A stretch of 64,000 bases of DNA from Leuctra nigra (lineage: Eukaryota > Arthropoda > Insecta > Plecoptera > Leuctridae): assembly GCA_934045905.1 (NCBI GenBank), contig OW203769.1:29707910-29771909 (forward strand), read 5' to 3'. Shown piece by piece: positions 32,301-44,271 of the stretch (positions are counted from its first letter, which is position 1; each line of letters starts with the position of its first letter). The notes beneath the pieces are model-generated. The model was not told where the DNA came from. It searched no databases and saw only the letters and a program-made list of their open reading frames with translations. A program made the position numbers and the translations under genes.

Positions 32301-34775
32301 TGTGTAGATGCTCGCTTGTAGCGCGTTGATGATGTGTAGATGCTCGCTTGTAACGCGTTGATGATGTGTAGATGCTCGCTTGTAGCGCGTTGATGATGTG
32401 TAGATGCTCGCTTGAAACGCGTTGATGATGTGTAGATGCTCGCTTATAGCGCGTTGATGATGTGTAGATGCTCGCTTAGTAACGCGTTGATGATGTGTAG
32501 ATGCTCGCTTATAGCGCGTTGATGATGTGTAGATGCTCGCTTGTAACGCGTTGATGATGTGTAGATGCTCGCTTATAGCGCGTTGATGATGTGTAGATGC
32601 TCGCTTGTAACGCGTTGATGATGTTTAGATGCTCGCTTATAGCGCGTTGATGATGTGTAGATGCTCGCTTATAGCGCGTTGATGATGTGTAGATGCTCGC
32701 TTGTAACGCGTTGATGATGTGTAGATGCTCGCTTAGTAACGCGTTGATGATGTGTAGATGCTCGCTTAGTAACGCGTTGATGATGTGTAGATGCTCGCTT
32801 ATAGCGCGTTGATGATGTGTAGATGCTCGCTTATAGCGCGTTGATGATGTGTAGATGCTCGCTTATAGCGCGTTGATGATGTGTAGATGCTCGCTTATAG
32901 CGCGTTGATGATGTGTAGATGCTCGCTTGTAGCGCGTTGATGATGTGTAGATGCTCGCTTAGTAACGCGTTGATGATGTGTAGATGCTCGCTTATAGCGC
33001 GTTGATGATGTGTAGAATGTAGATGCTCGCTTGTAGCGCGTTGATGATGTGTAGATGCTCGCTTAGTAACGCGTTGATGATGTGTAGAATGTAGATGCTC
33101 GCTTGTAGCGCGTTGATGATGTGTAGATGCTCGCTTATAGCGCGTTGATGATGTGTAGAATGTAGATGCTCGCTTGTAACGCGTTGATGATGTGTAGATG
33201 CTCGCTTAGTAACGCGTTGATGATGTGTAGATGCTCGCTTATAGCGCGTTGATGATGTGTAGATGCTCGCTTATAGCGCGTTGATGATGTGTAGATGCTC
33301 GCTTATAGCGCGTTGATGATGTGTAGATGCTCGCTTATAGCGCGTTGATGATGTGTAGATGCTCGCTTGTAGCGCGTTGATGATGTGTAGATGCTCGCTT
33401 GTAACGCGTTGATGATGTGTAGATGCTCGCTTATAGCGCGTTGATGATGTGTAGATGCTCGCTTATAGCGCGTTGATGATGTGTAGATGCTCGCTTATAG
33501 CGCGTTGATGATGTGTAGATGCTCGCTTATAGCGCGTTGATGATGTGTAGATGCTCGCTTATATCGCGTTGATGATGTGTAGATGCTCGCTTGTAGCGCG
33601 TTGATGATGTGTAGATGCTCGCTTGTAACGCGTTGATGATGTGTAGATGCTCGCTTATAGCGCGTTGATGATGTGTAGATGCTCGCTTAGTAACGCGTTG
33701 ATGATGTGTAGATGCTCGCTTATAGCGCGTTGATGATGTGTAGATGCTCGCTTATAGCGCGTTGATGATGTGTAGATGCTCGCTTATAGCGCGTTGATGA
33801 TGTGTAGATGCTCGCTTATAGCGCGTTGATGAAGTGTAGATGCTCGCTTATAGCGCGTTGATGATGTGTAGATGCTCGCTTATAGCGCGTTGATGATGTG
33901 TAGATGCTCGCTTATAGCGCGTTGATGATGTGTAGATGCTCGCTTGTAGCGCGTTGATGATGTGTAGATGCTCGCTTATAGCGCGTTGATGATGTGTAGA
34001 TGCTCGCTTATAGCGCGTTGATGATGTGTAGATGCTCGCTTAGTAACGCGTTGATGATGTGTAGATGCTCGCTTGTAGCGCGTTGATGATGTGTAGATGC
34101 TCGCTTAGTAACGCGTTGATGATGTGTAGATGCTCGCTTATAGCGCGTTGATGATGTGTAGATTGTCGCTTATAGCGCGTTGATGATGTGTAGATGCTCG
34201 CTTATAGCGCGTTGATGATGTGTAGATGCTCGCTTGTAGCGCGTTGATGATGTGTAGATGCTCGCTTGTAGCGCGTTGATGATGTGTAGATGCTCGCTTG
34301 TAACGCGTTGATGATGTGTAGATGCTCGCTTATAGCGCGTTGATGATGTGTAGATGCTCGCTTATAGCGCGTTGATGATGTGTAGATGCTCGCTTGTAGC
34401 GCGTTGATGATGTGTAGATGCTCGCTTGTAGCGCGTTGATGATGTGTAGATGCTCGCTTGTAACGCGTTGATGATGTGTAGATGCTCGCTTATAGCGCGT
34501 TGATGATGTGTAGATGCTCGCTTGTAGCGCGTTGATGATGTGTAGATGCTCGCTTGTAGCGCGTTGATGATGTGTAGATGCTCGCTTGTAGCGCGTTGAT
34601 GATGTGTAGATGCTCGCTTGTAGCGCGTTGATGATGTGTAGATGCTCGCTTGTAGCGCGTTGATGATGTGTAGATGCTCGCTTGTAGCGCGTTGATGATG
34701 TGTAGATGCTCGCTTGTAGCGCGTTGATGATGTGTAGAATGTAGATGCTCGCTTGTAACGCGTTGATGATTTGTA
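29373..34775 (+). repeat. 32-bp satellite array, 5.4 kb, about 165 units
   Basis: Unit: gtagatgctcgcttgtaacg followed by cgttgatgatgt, all in one orientation. Four main variants at one site (GTAGCG, GTAACG, ATAGCG, AGTAACG) plus a 39-bp long variant with an extra gtagaat. Long variants recur at 29691, 29954, 30121, 30256, 30423, 30558 and 30693, with spacings of 263, 167, 135, 167, 135 and 135 bp, so the left third has higher-order structure. Non-coding. Confidence 0.97.
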
Positions 34776-35859
34776 GCTACAACGCTTGTAACCTGTATTT
34801 CGTAACGCATGGCCAACAGAAACCCACGGTCCAATGTATCATATATAATAATTATCGCATCTCATTTTAGATGACACTCGTTAGTCTAGTTAGTATTGTC
34901 ATCAACCCAATTATTCAAAAACACGCTGAAGTTTTATTTCGGTAAGGTAAGTTTGAATATAAGTGTCCAAATAAGATGAAAATGTATGTTCTGTTACTTC
35001 TTCATCGAATGGATGAAAATGTATAAAATGTAAAACATTTGGTTTTCATTTAAATTTAAATTTTATCGCAACATTTTGAGTTTTCATGAAGTCCTAGGAT
35101 ACATCATCACCCTCCACCTCTCCAATGATTATGCGATTATGTTCAAATATTTAGAGAAATTAATATAATAAGTTAATTAATAAAATACGAAATAATATTC
35201 AATATAAATAAAGAACTGAGGCGTAAAAAATTAAAATGATTTTTTTTTTTTAATAAAATACGTGTTGTGTTCGATGGTCACTCAAGCACCCCTCATTACT
35301 CGTCATCTTCAGCCTCATCCTCTGCTCAAGCCTCACTCAGTGCGTCACTCAAGTGAGTTATGACTTATTGCCGGGGTTTTAGTTCTGCCCCGCGCCCCCG
35401 ACGTCGCAGACTTCCGCCCCGACGTAAAAAACAACCCCCTCTACACGCTACATATATTCTTTAGAAAGATATTTATTTTCCCCCATTGCCAAATGACCGG
35501 GCGACTTCCGGACTTTGAGTGTCGCGAAAAGCGTGGGGGACATTTCTCTTCTTCTTTATGACATATTCTCGTGATAACTTTATCAATATGTGGGGAAGAG
35601 AAGAACCAACCGGGATTACAGCATCACTTTTTGTTAGTTTCTGTGTCGGGAAGATCGTAATATTTTATGTCACCATGACGTAAAAGGTACTATTTTTGAT
35701 TTTGTCAACCGACTGGCTTTGAGAGGCGAAACCAAAGTCAATTCAATGGTCTTTCAGAGTTGATATAAAAAAACATGTTGAATTACTACAGATATGGAAA
35801 TTTAAATTTATATAAATACAAAAAGTTATTGATTACACAAAATAAAATGCAATCTGACA
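34776..35859. other. Gene-free stretch
   Basis: AT-rich flank of the satellite and a moderately GC-rich patch at about 35280-35560. No open frame with gene-like codon usage; no bounded repeat. Confidence 0.35.
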
Positions 35860-35965
35860 TCTTAAACAGTTGATTAGGACTGTATTGTCATGGCAACAAC
35901 CAATGACATTCGCTGAATGATCGTTTAAACTTAATTACCGGTTTTAGCAGGATATTGAAAAATAG
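35860..35965. repeat. Dispersed repeat family R1 (copy)
   Basis: aacagttgattaggactgta and catggcaacaaccaatgaca match the family phrase. The end ccggttttagcag..attgaaaa shows the R1 terminus. Confidence 0.6.
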
Positions 35966-36487
35966 TCTCGAATTGAAATGAGTATAATTTCCACTAACCA
36001 TCCTCGCCAAAACAATTTAACATCTTTAAAGTAATTTAATTTAATGAAATTTAACTGTGAATGATGACGGATTTTTTGGGATATGCAGATTTATATGTTC
36101 ACGGAAAACCTGGAGTCCTTCTACAACTTTAAAATTCCTAATTACTAATTAGGCAAGAATCCTATTCACTGCCATCTAGACTAACATTGCACCGAATCAA
36201 AATCTGTCTGAATCGGGAACTCTGTGATGTTTTCAATGCTTTGTCACCTACGAATAAGATAAGGAAAGCTGATGGAATCATCAAGGCCGTGACATTCACT
36301 TGTTATCACCTCAACAGCTGATCTTGTTGTTGTTTACCTTACAGTTGTCATGGATACTTGATCAAGCCGGCAAGAGGCAGACAAGGAGACAAAAACGCAT
36401 TGATAAGCGAGCATTATCGTGTATGAGGCGCTATCTGTAGGCCGTGGAACAAAGCTCTGCAGCGTAAATAATGCTCGATACATACGG
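35966..36487. other. Gene-free stretch with an H1-type word
   Basis: Unique-looking DNA. At 36394-36412 the word acgcattgataagcgagca is a degenerate copy of the H1 terminal motif. Confidence 0.35.
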
Positions 36488-36672
36488 ACCAGGTTGGCTC
36501 AGGCAGTACCGCTCTGGAGGCTTCGTGTTCGATTCCAGAGGCCGTCGTTCCTGACTTCGTTGCTTCGTGATTCTCCGAGTCGAGAGGCAAATGCTGGGGA
36601 GGTTCCATTCTAATGGGCCACGACTACCTCCTTCCCACCGTCCATCCTGACATATTCATCGTCATCAATCAG
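36488..36672 (+). mobile_element. tRNA-derived SINE (family S1), plus strand
   Basis: A-box-like ggttggctcaggcagtaccg, B-box-like cgtgttcgattccagagg, then the S1 body gaggcaaatgctggggagg, gggccacgactacctccttc and ccaccgtccatcctgac. Matches 23636-23909 in order and spacing. Confidence 0.75.
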
Positions 36673-37127
36673 AACAATTCGGACGCAAAATGAAGACTGT
36701 AAACTGTAAAACTTTATATTACACGAACCTATGTAAAATGCAGTCTGGCCGCAGGTTATTTCCAGAAACTATTAAAAGTCCACTCAAGATATGTTCAAGA
36801 ATGTATTAATTTTTGTTGTCTTCAGTTACATGTTTCATTAAATGCTGAATTTGTCCACGACTTTGTAACACATTTTTTTTTCTACCACAAATAGCTGATA
36901 ATCAGATTTAAAAAAACTTTTTTCAGATAATTACATTTTTTCACGCATTGATGCATTTATAAGAATTACAAAAAATAGCTACATCGAAAACTATTTTTGG
37001 ACGCCGTTCTTATCAAAAACTATTTTTTTTTTAGATAGAAGTGTGTGAAATTGAAATTGTCAAAACAAGACTTATTCAAAACCAATCAGGCTTCTCTGAT
37101 CTAAAGTGACTTGACTGACGTAAACGC

Positions 37128-37660
37128 CAGAAAACAAGGAACACGACTGCACTCCGGTGGCTATTGTTGTACTAGGTAAATGGCGGATGACGGGGTACAT
37201 TTGTATAAAAATATCTGGTTTTGTTGATTGTTATGGCTACAAAAGTAAATTTAGAGTAAATAAAAAAAGCGACGGCGAAGTTGCCGTGATCAATCATTTT
37301 CGAGAAATTTGACATCCAACACGCAAAATGTACGTAAAAAGTCAATAACTTTTGGATTTAAGCACAGATTAGTCTGACAATTTTCAAAAATACAGATAAT
37401 GTTGGTCCCAATGACCACGCAAAGTTTTAATTTGATCAGTCAAACGGTTCTAGTTTAAATTTCAAAAATCACTGAAAAGACAGTTTTAAATTTTAAAAGT
37501 AAAGTAAATAAAAGTCAATAAAAGTAACTAAATTTAGAATTTCAATTGTTTCTCCTTCTCCACTGCACTTGGAAACACGAACTGTCAAGACAAATAAGTG
37601 CATCTCCAAACTCTCCGGTAGCCATCTTGGCCGCAGTGGCTCCATCGCGTCTCGCTCATT
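37128..37660 (+). repeat. Dispersed segment D1, copy 2, interrupted by H1-type sequence
   Basis: The outer parts (37128-37256 and about 37525-37660) match 13323-13594 in order. The middle, about 37257-37524, is a fragment of family H1 (gacatccaacacgcaaaatg, atgaccacgcaaagttttaa). The pair thus gives a filled and an empty site. Confidence 0.65.
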
Positions 37661-37949
37661 CCCCATGCTGGAGCCAGACAGAAGCTGCGCTCTAATGCAG
37701 AGAGTGCGGTGTATTAGCCGTGTATGGAGTTGGTATATGAATGACACGCTCGACAGAGTCTAATCCTGTCGGGGTTGAATCAACCCTCAGTGCAAACACA
37801 ACACCTCGTATATACGTCATAGGCAGGGGTGAAAACCACCCCATGAGAAGAGTTGCAGCGATATGGCAAGATTCACAGCAGTTGAAACAATATCAATGCT
37901 AGCTTCAATCAGTATGCACATTTAACAGCTAGTTAGCGGACATTCTAAG

Positions 37950-38230
37950 GGTCGGTTTTGTTGTTGCCATGGCAATACAATCCTAAGCAACTGTTCAAAA
38001 TTTACCGAGTATTGAAAAACTGGCAATAAAAATGTCATTAGTTATTGTCATGTTTTACAACAACTGTTTAAATTTAGCAAAGAATTTAACATCTGTCGCT
38101 TTTAGGACCGGTTTTTCAATGATGTTAAAACCCTAACAGGTCATTTAAGAAATTACATTGGTTGTTGCCTTGGCAACATAGTCCTATTCAACTGTTTAAA
38201 TTTTATCAGAGCGTTAAACATCTGCCACTA
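37950..38230. repeat. Dispersed repeat family R1, two abutting copies
   Basis: gttgttgccatggcaatac..cctaagcaactg (37965) and ggttgttgccttggcaacat..cctattcaactg (38163) are two inverted-orientation copies. The second starts near aggaccggtttttcaatga (38105). Confidence 0.55.
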
Positions 38231-39284
38231 ACTAAAATCTTATTTCTTACAATTATTATCTTTCTTTTCTGGTGGGGTTCCGGTGGGGTTCGAGCCCTGA
38301 TCAGCCAACAGGTTGGGTAGAGAGTGTCGTGGCCTACTGCCAGGTATACCTGCTTTCAATAGAAGCTTTACAATGCCAAATAAATCTCAACAGAACTTAG
38401 AATACTGACTTCCATGATTGTGATCCCAAAAGCTCGAACATGCATATTGGACGGTCTATCCACAAATGACGGTCTATCCTTGGTCTATGAAAGCACATTG
38501 TTGCTATTGTCCCTCTAGTGGCGCGCTCTGTTAGTGCTCAAGTGGTATTATAATTGTCTCAAGTGGTATTGCTTCAAAGTGGTATAATCTGTTTCAAGTG
38601 GTATTGTGTTTCAAGTGTATTTAGTGTATTAAGCGAGGCGCGTGTTGTTCCTATGAAATAAAACACGAACAAAACGCAAATGAAGGGTTGGAATCATTAT
38701 AACACACATTTGCCTGACACATTTTATAATGCTGTTTCTCACGATTATTATAGTGCTTTTTTCGTATGTAAAAAACGCAGGCCGAATAAACAATTAAAAA
38801 ACAATTTTTTTAAAAAATAATACCGGTTTGTAATGGATCCTTTTTACGTGTTTTTACGTGATTAAGAACCGACAATCTTGTGTATACTTATCAATAACCC
38901 TTCAAAATAAAATTCTTCCCATGTCTAATTTTTGAGATATATTGAGTTGTCTCCCCAATGTTAGCTTATGGCGACCGTGTAAAATCGGGTAGTTTTTAGG
39001 CTATAAAATAAGGATTTTTTTAAATTGATATATTTGTTGAAGAACAAACTAATTTTCTGGTAGACAGAAATAATAACCACGAGTGCTACTTTAAAAGTTA
39101 AAACCAAAATCGAATGATTTTTCTATACCAATGTTAAACTTATTTTTCATTTTCTAATGACAAATTAAACGAAATTTACGAGTGTATCATAATTTGTAAT
39201 TTTGGAAAAAGTTATGATAACAATAATTTCAAATTTCAATAAAAAATGTTTATCAGTTTAACTGTTGTTTGCCTTCGAACCATG
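38231..39284. other. Gene-free stretch
   Basis: AT-rich. A B-box-like ggggttcgagccctgat at about 38283 without an A box suggests a SINE relic. No gene seen. Confidence 0.3.
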
Positions 39285-39415
39285 TTCTTCGAACCATGTT
39301 ACCATGTTGATGCTGTCACCATGGATCATGTAGCTATGGTTACCATGTTCGTGTCGCCATGGACCATGTAGCTATGGTTACCATGATGTTGCTGTCACCA
39401 TGGACCATGTAAGCG
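39285..39415. repeat. Minisatellite, ~40-bp unit, three units
   Basis: Units share gtcaccatgga.catgta and gctatggttaccatgttg, with changes and small length differences. Confidence 0.75.
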
Positions 39416-40638
39416 ACATGTTTATTGTCTAACTGATCTGCATTGCCGGGCATTAACAGGATTGCCGCGGGGGGTTTCCGCCCCTCGTGGGGGTCGAGGG
39501 GGGGGGGACATTTGCATTCTCTAAGACTATTACAGAGCTCCTCTGAGCCCCAAAGACTGCTTTATAAAGCGCTCAGAAGTTGACTTTTTATCCGCTAAGA
39601 GAAGGTAGATTTCATCCCATGGAATTCTCGGAAAGAAGCGAATTTAACTGCGGTTTTCAGAGTTTATGTTCGTAATTTCTTAGAGAATTGTAGAGGAACC
39701 TTTTGATATTTAGCACTTCAGATCCTTGAAGCTTATTAAACTATGAATTTGTCAATAAAACATTCATGTTAGAGATCGGTTGTGTAGATAATATTCCAAT
39801 TTTTACTAAGGCTGCATTTTCAATGCTATGTTATATCGATAATTAAGGTTTTTAGAATCACTTATTTGTCAATCTACAAATGTCATTGTGGCAATGGCAA
39901 TCAAGTTCTATAATCAATAGGTTATTAAATTTAGAAGACCTTTGAAAAAAGAATCAATAAAATTAGTACATCATAGAGTTGATGATAATTACTCTTACAC
40001 ATGTAATAGTTTAATTTCCAGATCCGCTTATATTTTACAATATTAAGTGACTCAACATACTTATTATTAATACTTATTAATAATTACTATTATCAATTTC
40101 ATTTAAATTGTCTACTATTAGTATTAAAAATATTTACCTACGTATCAATGTACCTTCCAAATACCCTAAAAAAGTCAATTTATTTATTGTACTTTAGGGT
40201 CAAGACTTGAGTAAACATATATGTATGTATACCATGTTATGGAAAATAAACTTGAACTTAAACTTGTGGAAAATCAAAGAATGTGAAATTATAGAGAATG
40301 AGATACCAGGGATCGTATTCTATATCTTTAAAATTCCCCTTTTCTTGTGGAATCAGATTCACGGCCGTAACGATTAACATTGAACAGAATCGGTTTTTAG
40401 CAGAATCGGGAATATTAAAGATATGAAATAGGACCCTCTGAATTCTAATAGAAACATTGTTTCTTGTCTCGATATGACAGCTTTGAGTCCGTCAAGAGAA
40501 GATTGTTTCAACGAAGCAGGAACAATCTTGTTAACGAGTGCCCCCCCCCCCCCTCCCCCTCCCCTAGATTACTCTGTCGCGGAGAGTAATTGTCGACTCG
40601 GTTTAATTGCAGCTGTAATTAGTGTAAATCTCATCCAC
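39416..40638. other. Gene-free stretch
   Basis: AT-rich with a G-rich patch near 39465-39510 and a C run at about 40541. No supported gene. Confidence 0.35.
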
Positions 40639-40900
40639 CAGCTCTCTCCTTGTTCCTCTCATTGCAGGACAAATGCTCTCTCCTTGTTCCTCTCATTACA
40701 GGACAAATGCTCTCTCCTTGTTCCTCTCATTGCAAGACAAATGCTCTCTCCTTGTTCCTCTCATTGCAAGACAAATGCTCTCTCCTTGTTCCTCTCATTG
40801 CAAGACAAATGCTCTCTCCTTGTTCCTCTCATTGCAAGACAAATGCTCTCTCCTTGTTCCTCTCATTGCAGGACAAATGCTCTCTCCTTCTTCCTCCTAG
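40639..40900 (+). repeat. 34-bp minisatellite, ~7.5 units
   Basis: The unit gctctctccttgttcctctc plus attgcaagacaaat is repeated from 40641 at 34-bp steps, nearly identical. The frame rotates, so the three overlapping open frames are artefacts. Confidence 0.9.
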
Positions 40901-41187
40901 ATGCAGGACATGGAAGAGGAGGAAGAATTCGCTGTATATTACCATACCAAGACGCAAGCAAATCGTACGGCGAATCGTAGGACTTATTTTCAAGTAAAAT
41001 AATAATAGTGACAAATAAAATAATGCTGAAAATTATTTCGCAATCCCAATGAGATATCTTGCAATAATGCACCGTTATTCTCTCTAGCGTAAATATACCA
41101 ATGAGCTGGCATAGCGAATCATTCACCAGATGTAAACATGAATAAATATTGATTAAATTTCCTCTTCCTGATAAGTTTGGTGTTATA

Positions 41188-41464
41188 TTAAATGAATTAC
41201 TTTCCTTTGGACAGGACACAAACTTTATTTTTTTATTATAAATTGCACAATATTTCGGCCACTGTCTGCGGCCTTCTTCAAGTGAATGTAAACAATTATT
41301 GAAAAATTGACAGGAATAAAAACATTATGATTAAAAAAGACAAACAAATCACAATCCATTAGCAATTTATAATTGTAATTGTGCATTTGTGCATTTATAA
41401 TTGTGCAATTTATAATAAAAAAATAAAGTTTGTGTCCTGTCCAAAGGAAAGTAATTCATTTAAT
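41188..41464. repeat. Inverted repeat, 65-bp arms, containing hammerhead-like remnant
   Basis: attaaatgaattactttcct..ggacaggacacaaactttat (41188-41252) is repeated inverted at about 41400-41464, nearly perfectly. Within the spacer edge the minus strand reads TTGAAGA, then GGCCGC/GTGGCC with a 5-nt loop, then GAAA (41253-41280): the stem II and GAAA arrangement of a hammerhead with one core base changed (C to T). This suggests a Penelope-like or retrozyme-derived terminal repeat. Confidence 0.55.
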
Positions 41465-42217
41465 GTCATTGAGCCAATCACGAGATGATTTCACGAGCAT
41501 CTCACTTGGTTTGAAATCTATCACTCCGGGAACATTTGACTAGTCTGTGAAGTTGAAGAGTAAGTAAATCATGTCACGAAGAATCATCGAGTTAGACCAG
41601 AAGGCTGATGTTTCCAATGTATTGTGACACTTCATTACATTTCTTTAGCCCAGCAGAATGTAATTTGGCGAAGAGTTCTCCCCGCTTGTACAAGTGTTTG
41701 TTTTCTGAGGGTTCCGAGGCACATAAATAACCTGCATGAAGCCAATACATTAGCCCGAGTCACTCTCTAGCAGACTTGCTCATGCGCAGGAGAATATTGC
41801 ATGAGGTAGACAATGCATATTTACATTACCCAGTGCATTGACCACACTTTTAAACACTTTCAATTCTCAGACGTTGTCTCCCTTTGACAAAGAAGCTCCC
41901 TCCACCCCCCTCTCTATCCATCCACTTCATCCCCCTACAACTTATTCCTCATTTCCATAAGCAAGGCAAGGGAAGGGAAGTGAAAGCAAATATTTCCTCC
42001 GATCCGATCCGAACTTTATCATTTTGTTAGCAGAAGAAAAGTGTCATGCAAAAGAATCTTCTTCTTCCTCTATTCTTTGTCATTCCCCTATTTTACAAGG
42101 ACGGGGAAAATACCGTTGCCTTTCCTGAGTATCACGAGAAATGTGTAATACTTTGAAAATTCTATTAAAAAATATAAATACACTCATGTGAGATGAAGGG
42201 ATTCGCGAAGTGTAAAA
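41465..42217. other. Gene-free stretch
   Basis: No gene or bounded repeat recognised. Confidence 0.3.
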
Positions 42218-42296
42218 TATGCGGCCAGACGGCACGAACCCGGGACCTCTCACTTGCCGGGCGAGAGCTCTGCCACTGAGCTACATGGCCCGACAG
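42218..42296 (-). repeat. tRNA-like sequence (Ala/Gly-like), probably SINE head or tRNA pseudogene
   Basis: Minus strand: acceptor GGCCA with TGGCC, D arm GCTC-AGTGGCA-GAGC, a 5-bp anticodon stem (CTCGC/GTGAG) with loop CCGGCAA, and B box GGGTTCGTGCC. Position 33 is C instead of the invariant U and the T stem has mismatches. The anticodon would be GGC, unusual for a eukaryote. I read it as a tRNA-derived repeat, not a working tRNA. Confidence 0.5.
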
Positions 42297-42297
42297 A

Positions 42298-43593
42298 CAG
42301 TGTTGTGACTTATCTAGATAAAATTATCTAGATTTTTTTTTTATCTATTAAGTTATCTAGATAACTTAATAATTGTTTATCTTTATCTTTATCCAGATAC
42401 AATATTGTTATCTATTGGCAATTATCTAGATAAAAAATCAAAAAATCAAATTGCATTTGTGTGTATGAACATGCACGCACACAAATGTCAGATGATATGT
42501 ATCAGGAAAATCATCTCCGTTTAGTCACATTAGTAAGCTTGTTTTGAAGGCCCAGTTATTTTAAAATTCGAGTTCCGAATTTAGGATTCGAAAATAATTA
42601 GGTTAGGTATAGTGTATTTGGTAAATAAAATCTATTATTTAGTTCAATTATATAGATAATATTTTGTTTGACATTATCTATTATCTAGATGATTCTTGTA
42701 CATTTAGCCAGGGACCCGAACCTTTATGAATAAAGGTTCGGGTTCCGGTTCCGGTTCCACAATTTTATTTTTAAAGGTTCGGGTCCCGGTTCCGGTTCTA
42801 AAAAAATATTCTTAAAGGTTCGGTTCCGGTTCCGGTTCCTGCATAAAGGTTCCGGGTTCAGGTTCCGGTTCTAAAATTTGAAATCAAACTATATTATAAA
42901 ACTTCAGTATTACCTAGGATGGTATTACCAATGTCAATTTTAATGGAATTATTGGATTTGGATTTTCCTACGAATGCAAGCACATGTGTAGGCAGTGTCT
43001 GTATAAAATTCACATGATGGTGCGCAGAGTAAATATCAGAGGAGACAGTATATAGTGGCTGCAATTTTCTCCATAAGACAACGTAAACATTCATTTTTCC
43101 TTGAGCTATCTAATTCAAATTGTCGACAATGCAGTTCTCATCGCAGTAGTCAGATTCAAAAATTGAAAACTCAAGCAGCGTTTGCATAATGAAGAATTAT
43201 TATTTATCAAGAATAAAAAATTTCTACAAAAAATCATTTTGGAAATTTTATCAAAAAATAAGCTAATACAACTTTGTGAATAATATTATATCCAAGTGAT
43301 ATGCATGATTTTTTATTAAAAGAAGGAACCTTAAAGAACCTTTAAGAACCTTTAAGAACCTAATTGATTATAAAGGTTCGGGTTCCGGTTCCGGTTCTCT
43401 GGGAAAAAAGTATAACGGTTCCGGTTCCGGTTCTGGTTCCGAAATTATAAAGGTTCATACCGGTTCTAGGTTCCGGTTCCGGTTCCGGTTCGGGTCCCTG
43501 CATTTAGCTAATAGGTATCTTATCTAGATACATTTTTGGCAGGTTATCTTTATCTTTATCTAGATAAAATATAATGATCTAATCACAACACTG
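42298..43593. mobile_element. DNA element with CAGTGTTGTGA ends, interrupted by a second element
   Basis: Left end cagtgttgtgacttatctag mirrors right end ..gatctaatcacaacactg. The body is full of tatctagata words. CAGTGTTG ends are hAT-like, but no clean 8-bp duplication is visible at the flanks (ccgacaga left, caggtcag right). Contains the element at 42709-43500. Confidence 0.6.
42709..43500. mobile_element. hAT-like MITE nested in the preceding element, 792 bp
   Basis: Termini CAGGGACCCGAACC and GGTTCGGGTCCCTG are flanked by perfect octamers CATTTAGC (42701-42708 and 43501-43508). The subterminal regions are built from repeated ggttccggttccggttc words in both orientations. No transposase. 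Confidence 0.85.
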
Positions 43594-44271
43594 CAGGTCA
43601 GACAAGAAGATTAGAGATCTCAGAGCAAATAAACAGTAAACCATCGCAGGATTTTTAATAGACTCATTTTCTGAAAACACTGAACAAGTATAATTTTTTT
43701 GAAAGAATACGCGACCTTGTCAAATGCAACGAAAAATAAGAAAAATAAAAAGTAATGTAAATTATCACAATAATAATAATAATTTTCTGAAAAATCTGAA
43801 TAAGACTTTCCCTCTATCATAATAACTTTTTCAAACAAGATTTAAACTGTGTCTAATATGCTATAAAACAATTTTCAACATCCCAATGAACTCCCCGCTC
43901 TTCCGCCAGCATCAAGACTCCCTCCCTCCTGTGACGTAACCAGCCGTGCGTCATTAAGCCACGTGGTCACGCCGCATCGGTCTCAGTATCAATAACGCAA
44001 GATCACCCAAGCGTCCCCCCCCCCCCCCCTCGCTAATCCATCTTGTTTAAACCGTCATTTCACCCCGGGCTTGTTGTGCGGTGTTTATTGAATCTGGGGT
44101 GAAGATGTCACCCCAGACAGTTTATAATCTAGTTACCGGCCAATGCTTCACGCACTCGCATGATGTTCAGCTATTGTCATTGTGCATTGAGTTGGGAGGA
44201 AGTTGGGAAATCAGTGGGAATATTGTGGAAAAGTTTCACAATAGTTCATAATCACTGGAATTTACGTCTAA

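Noticed and set aside
29373..34775. CRISPR-like array
   Set aside because: Units are contiguous with no unique spacers; this is a satellite in an animal genome.
34490..34834. 114-residue minus-strand open frame at the satellite edge
   Set aside because: Formed by satellite units lacking stops; not a protein.
40474..40997. Overlapping open frames through the 34-bp array
   Set aside because: Repeat artefact; frames rotate with a 34-bp period.
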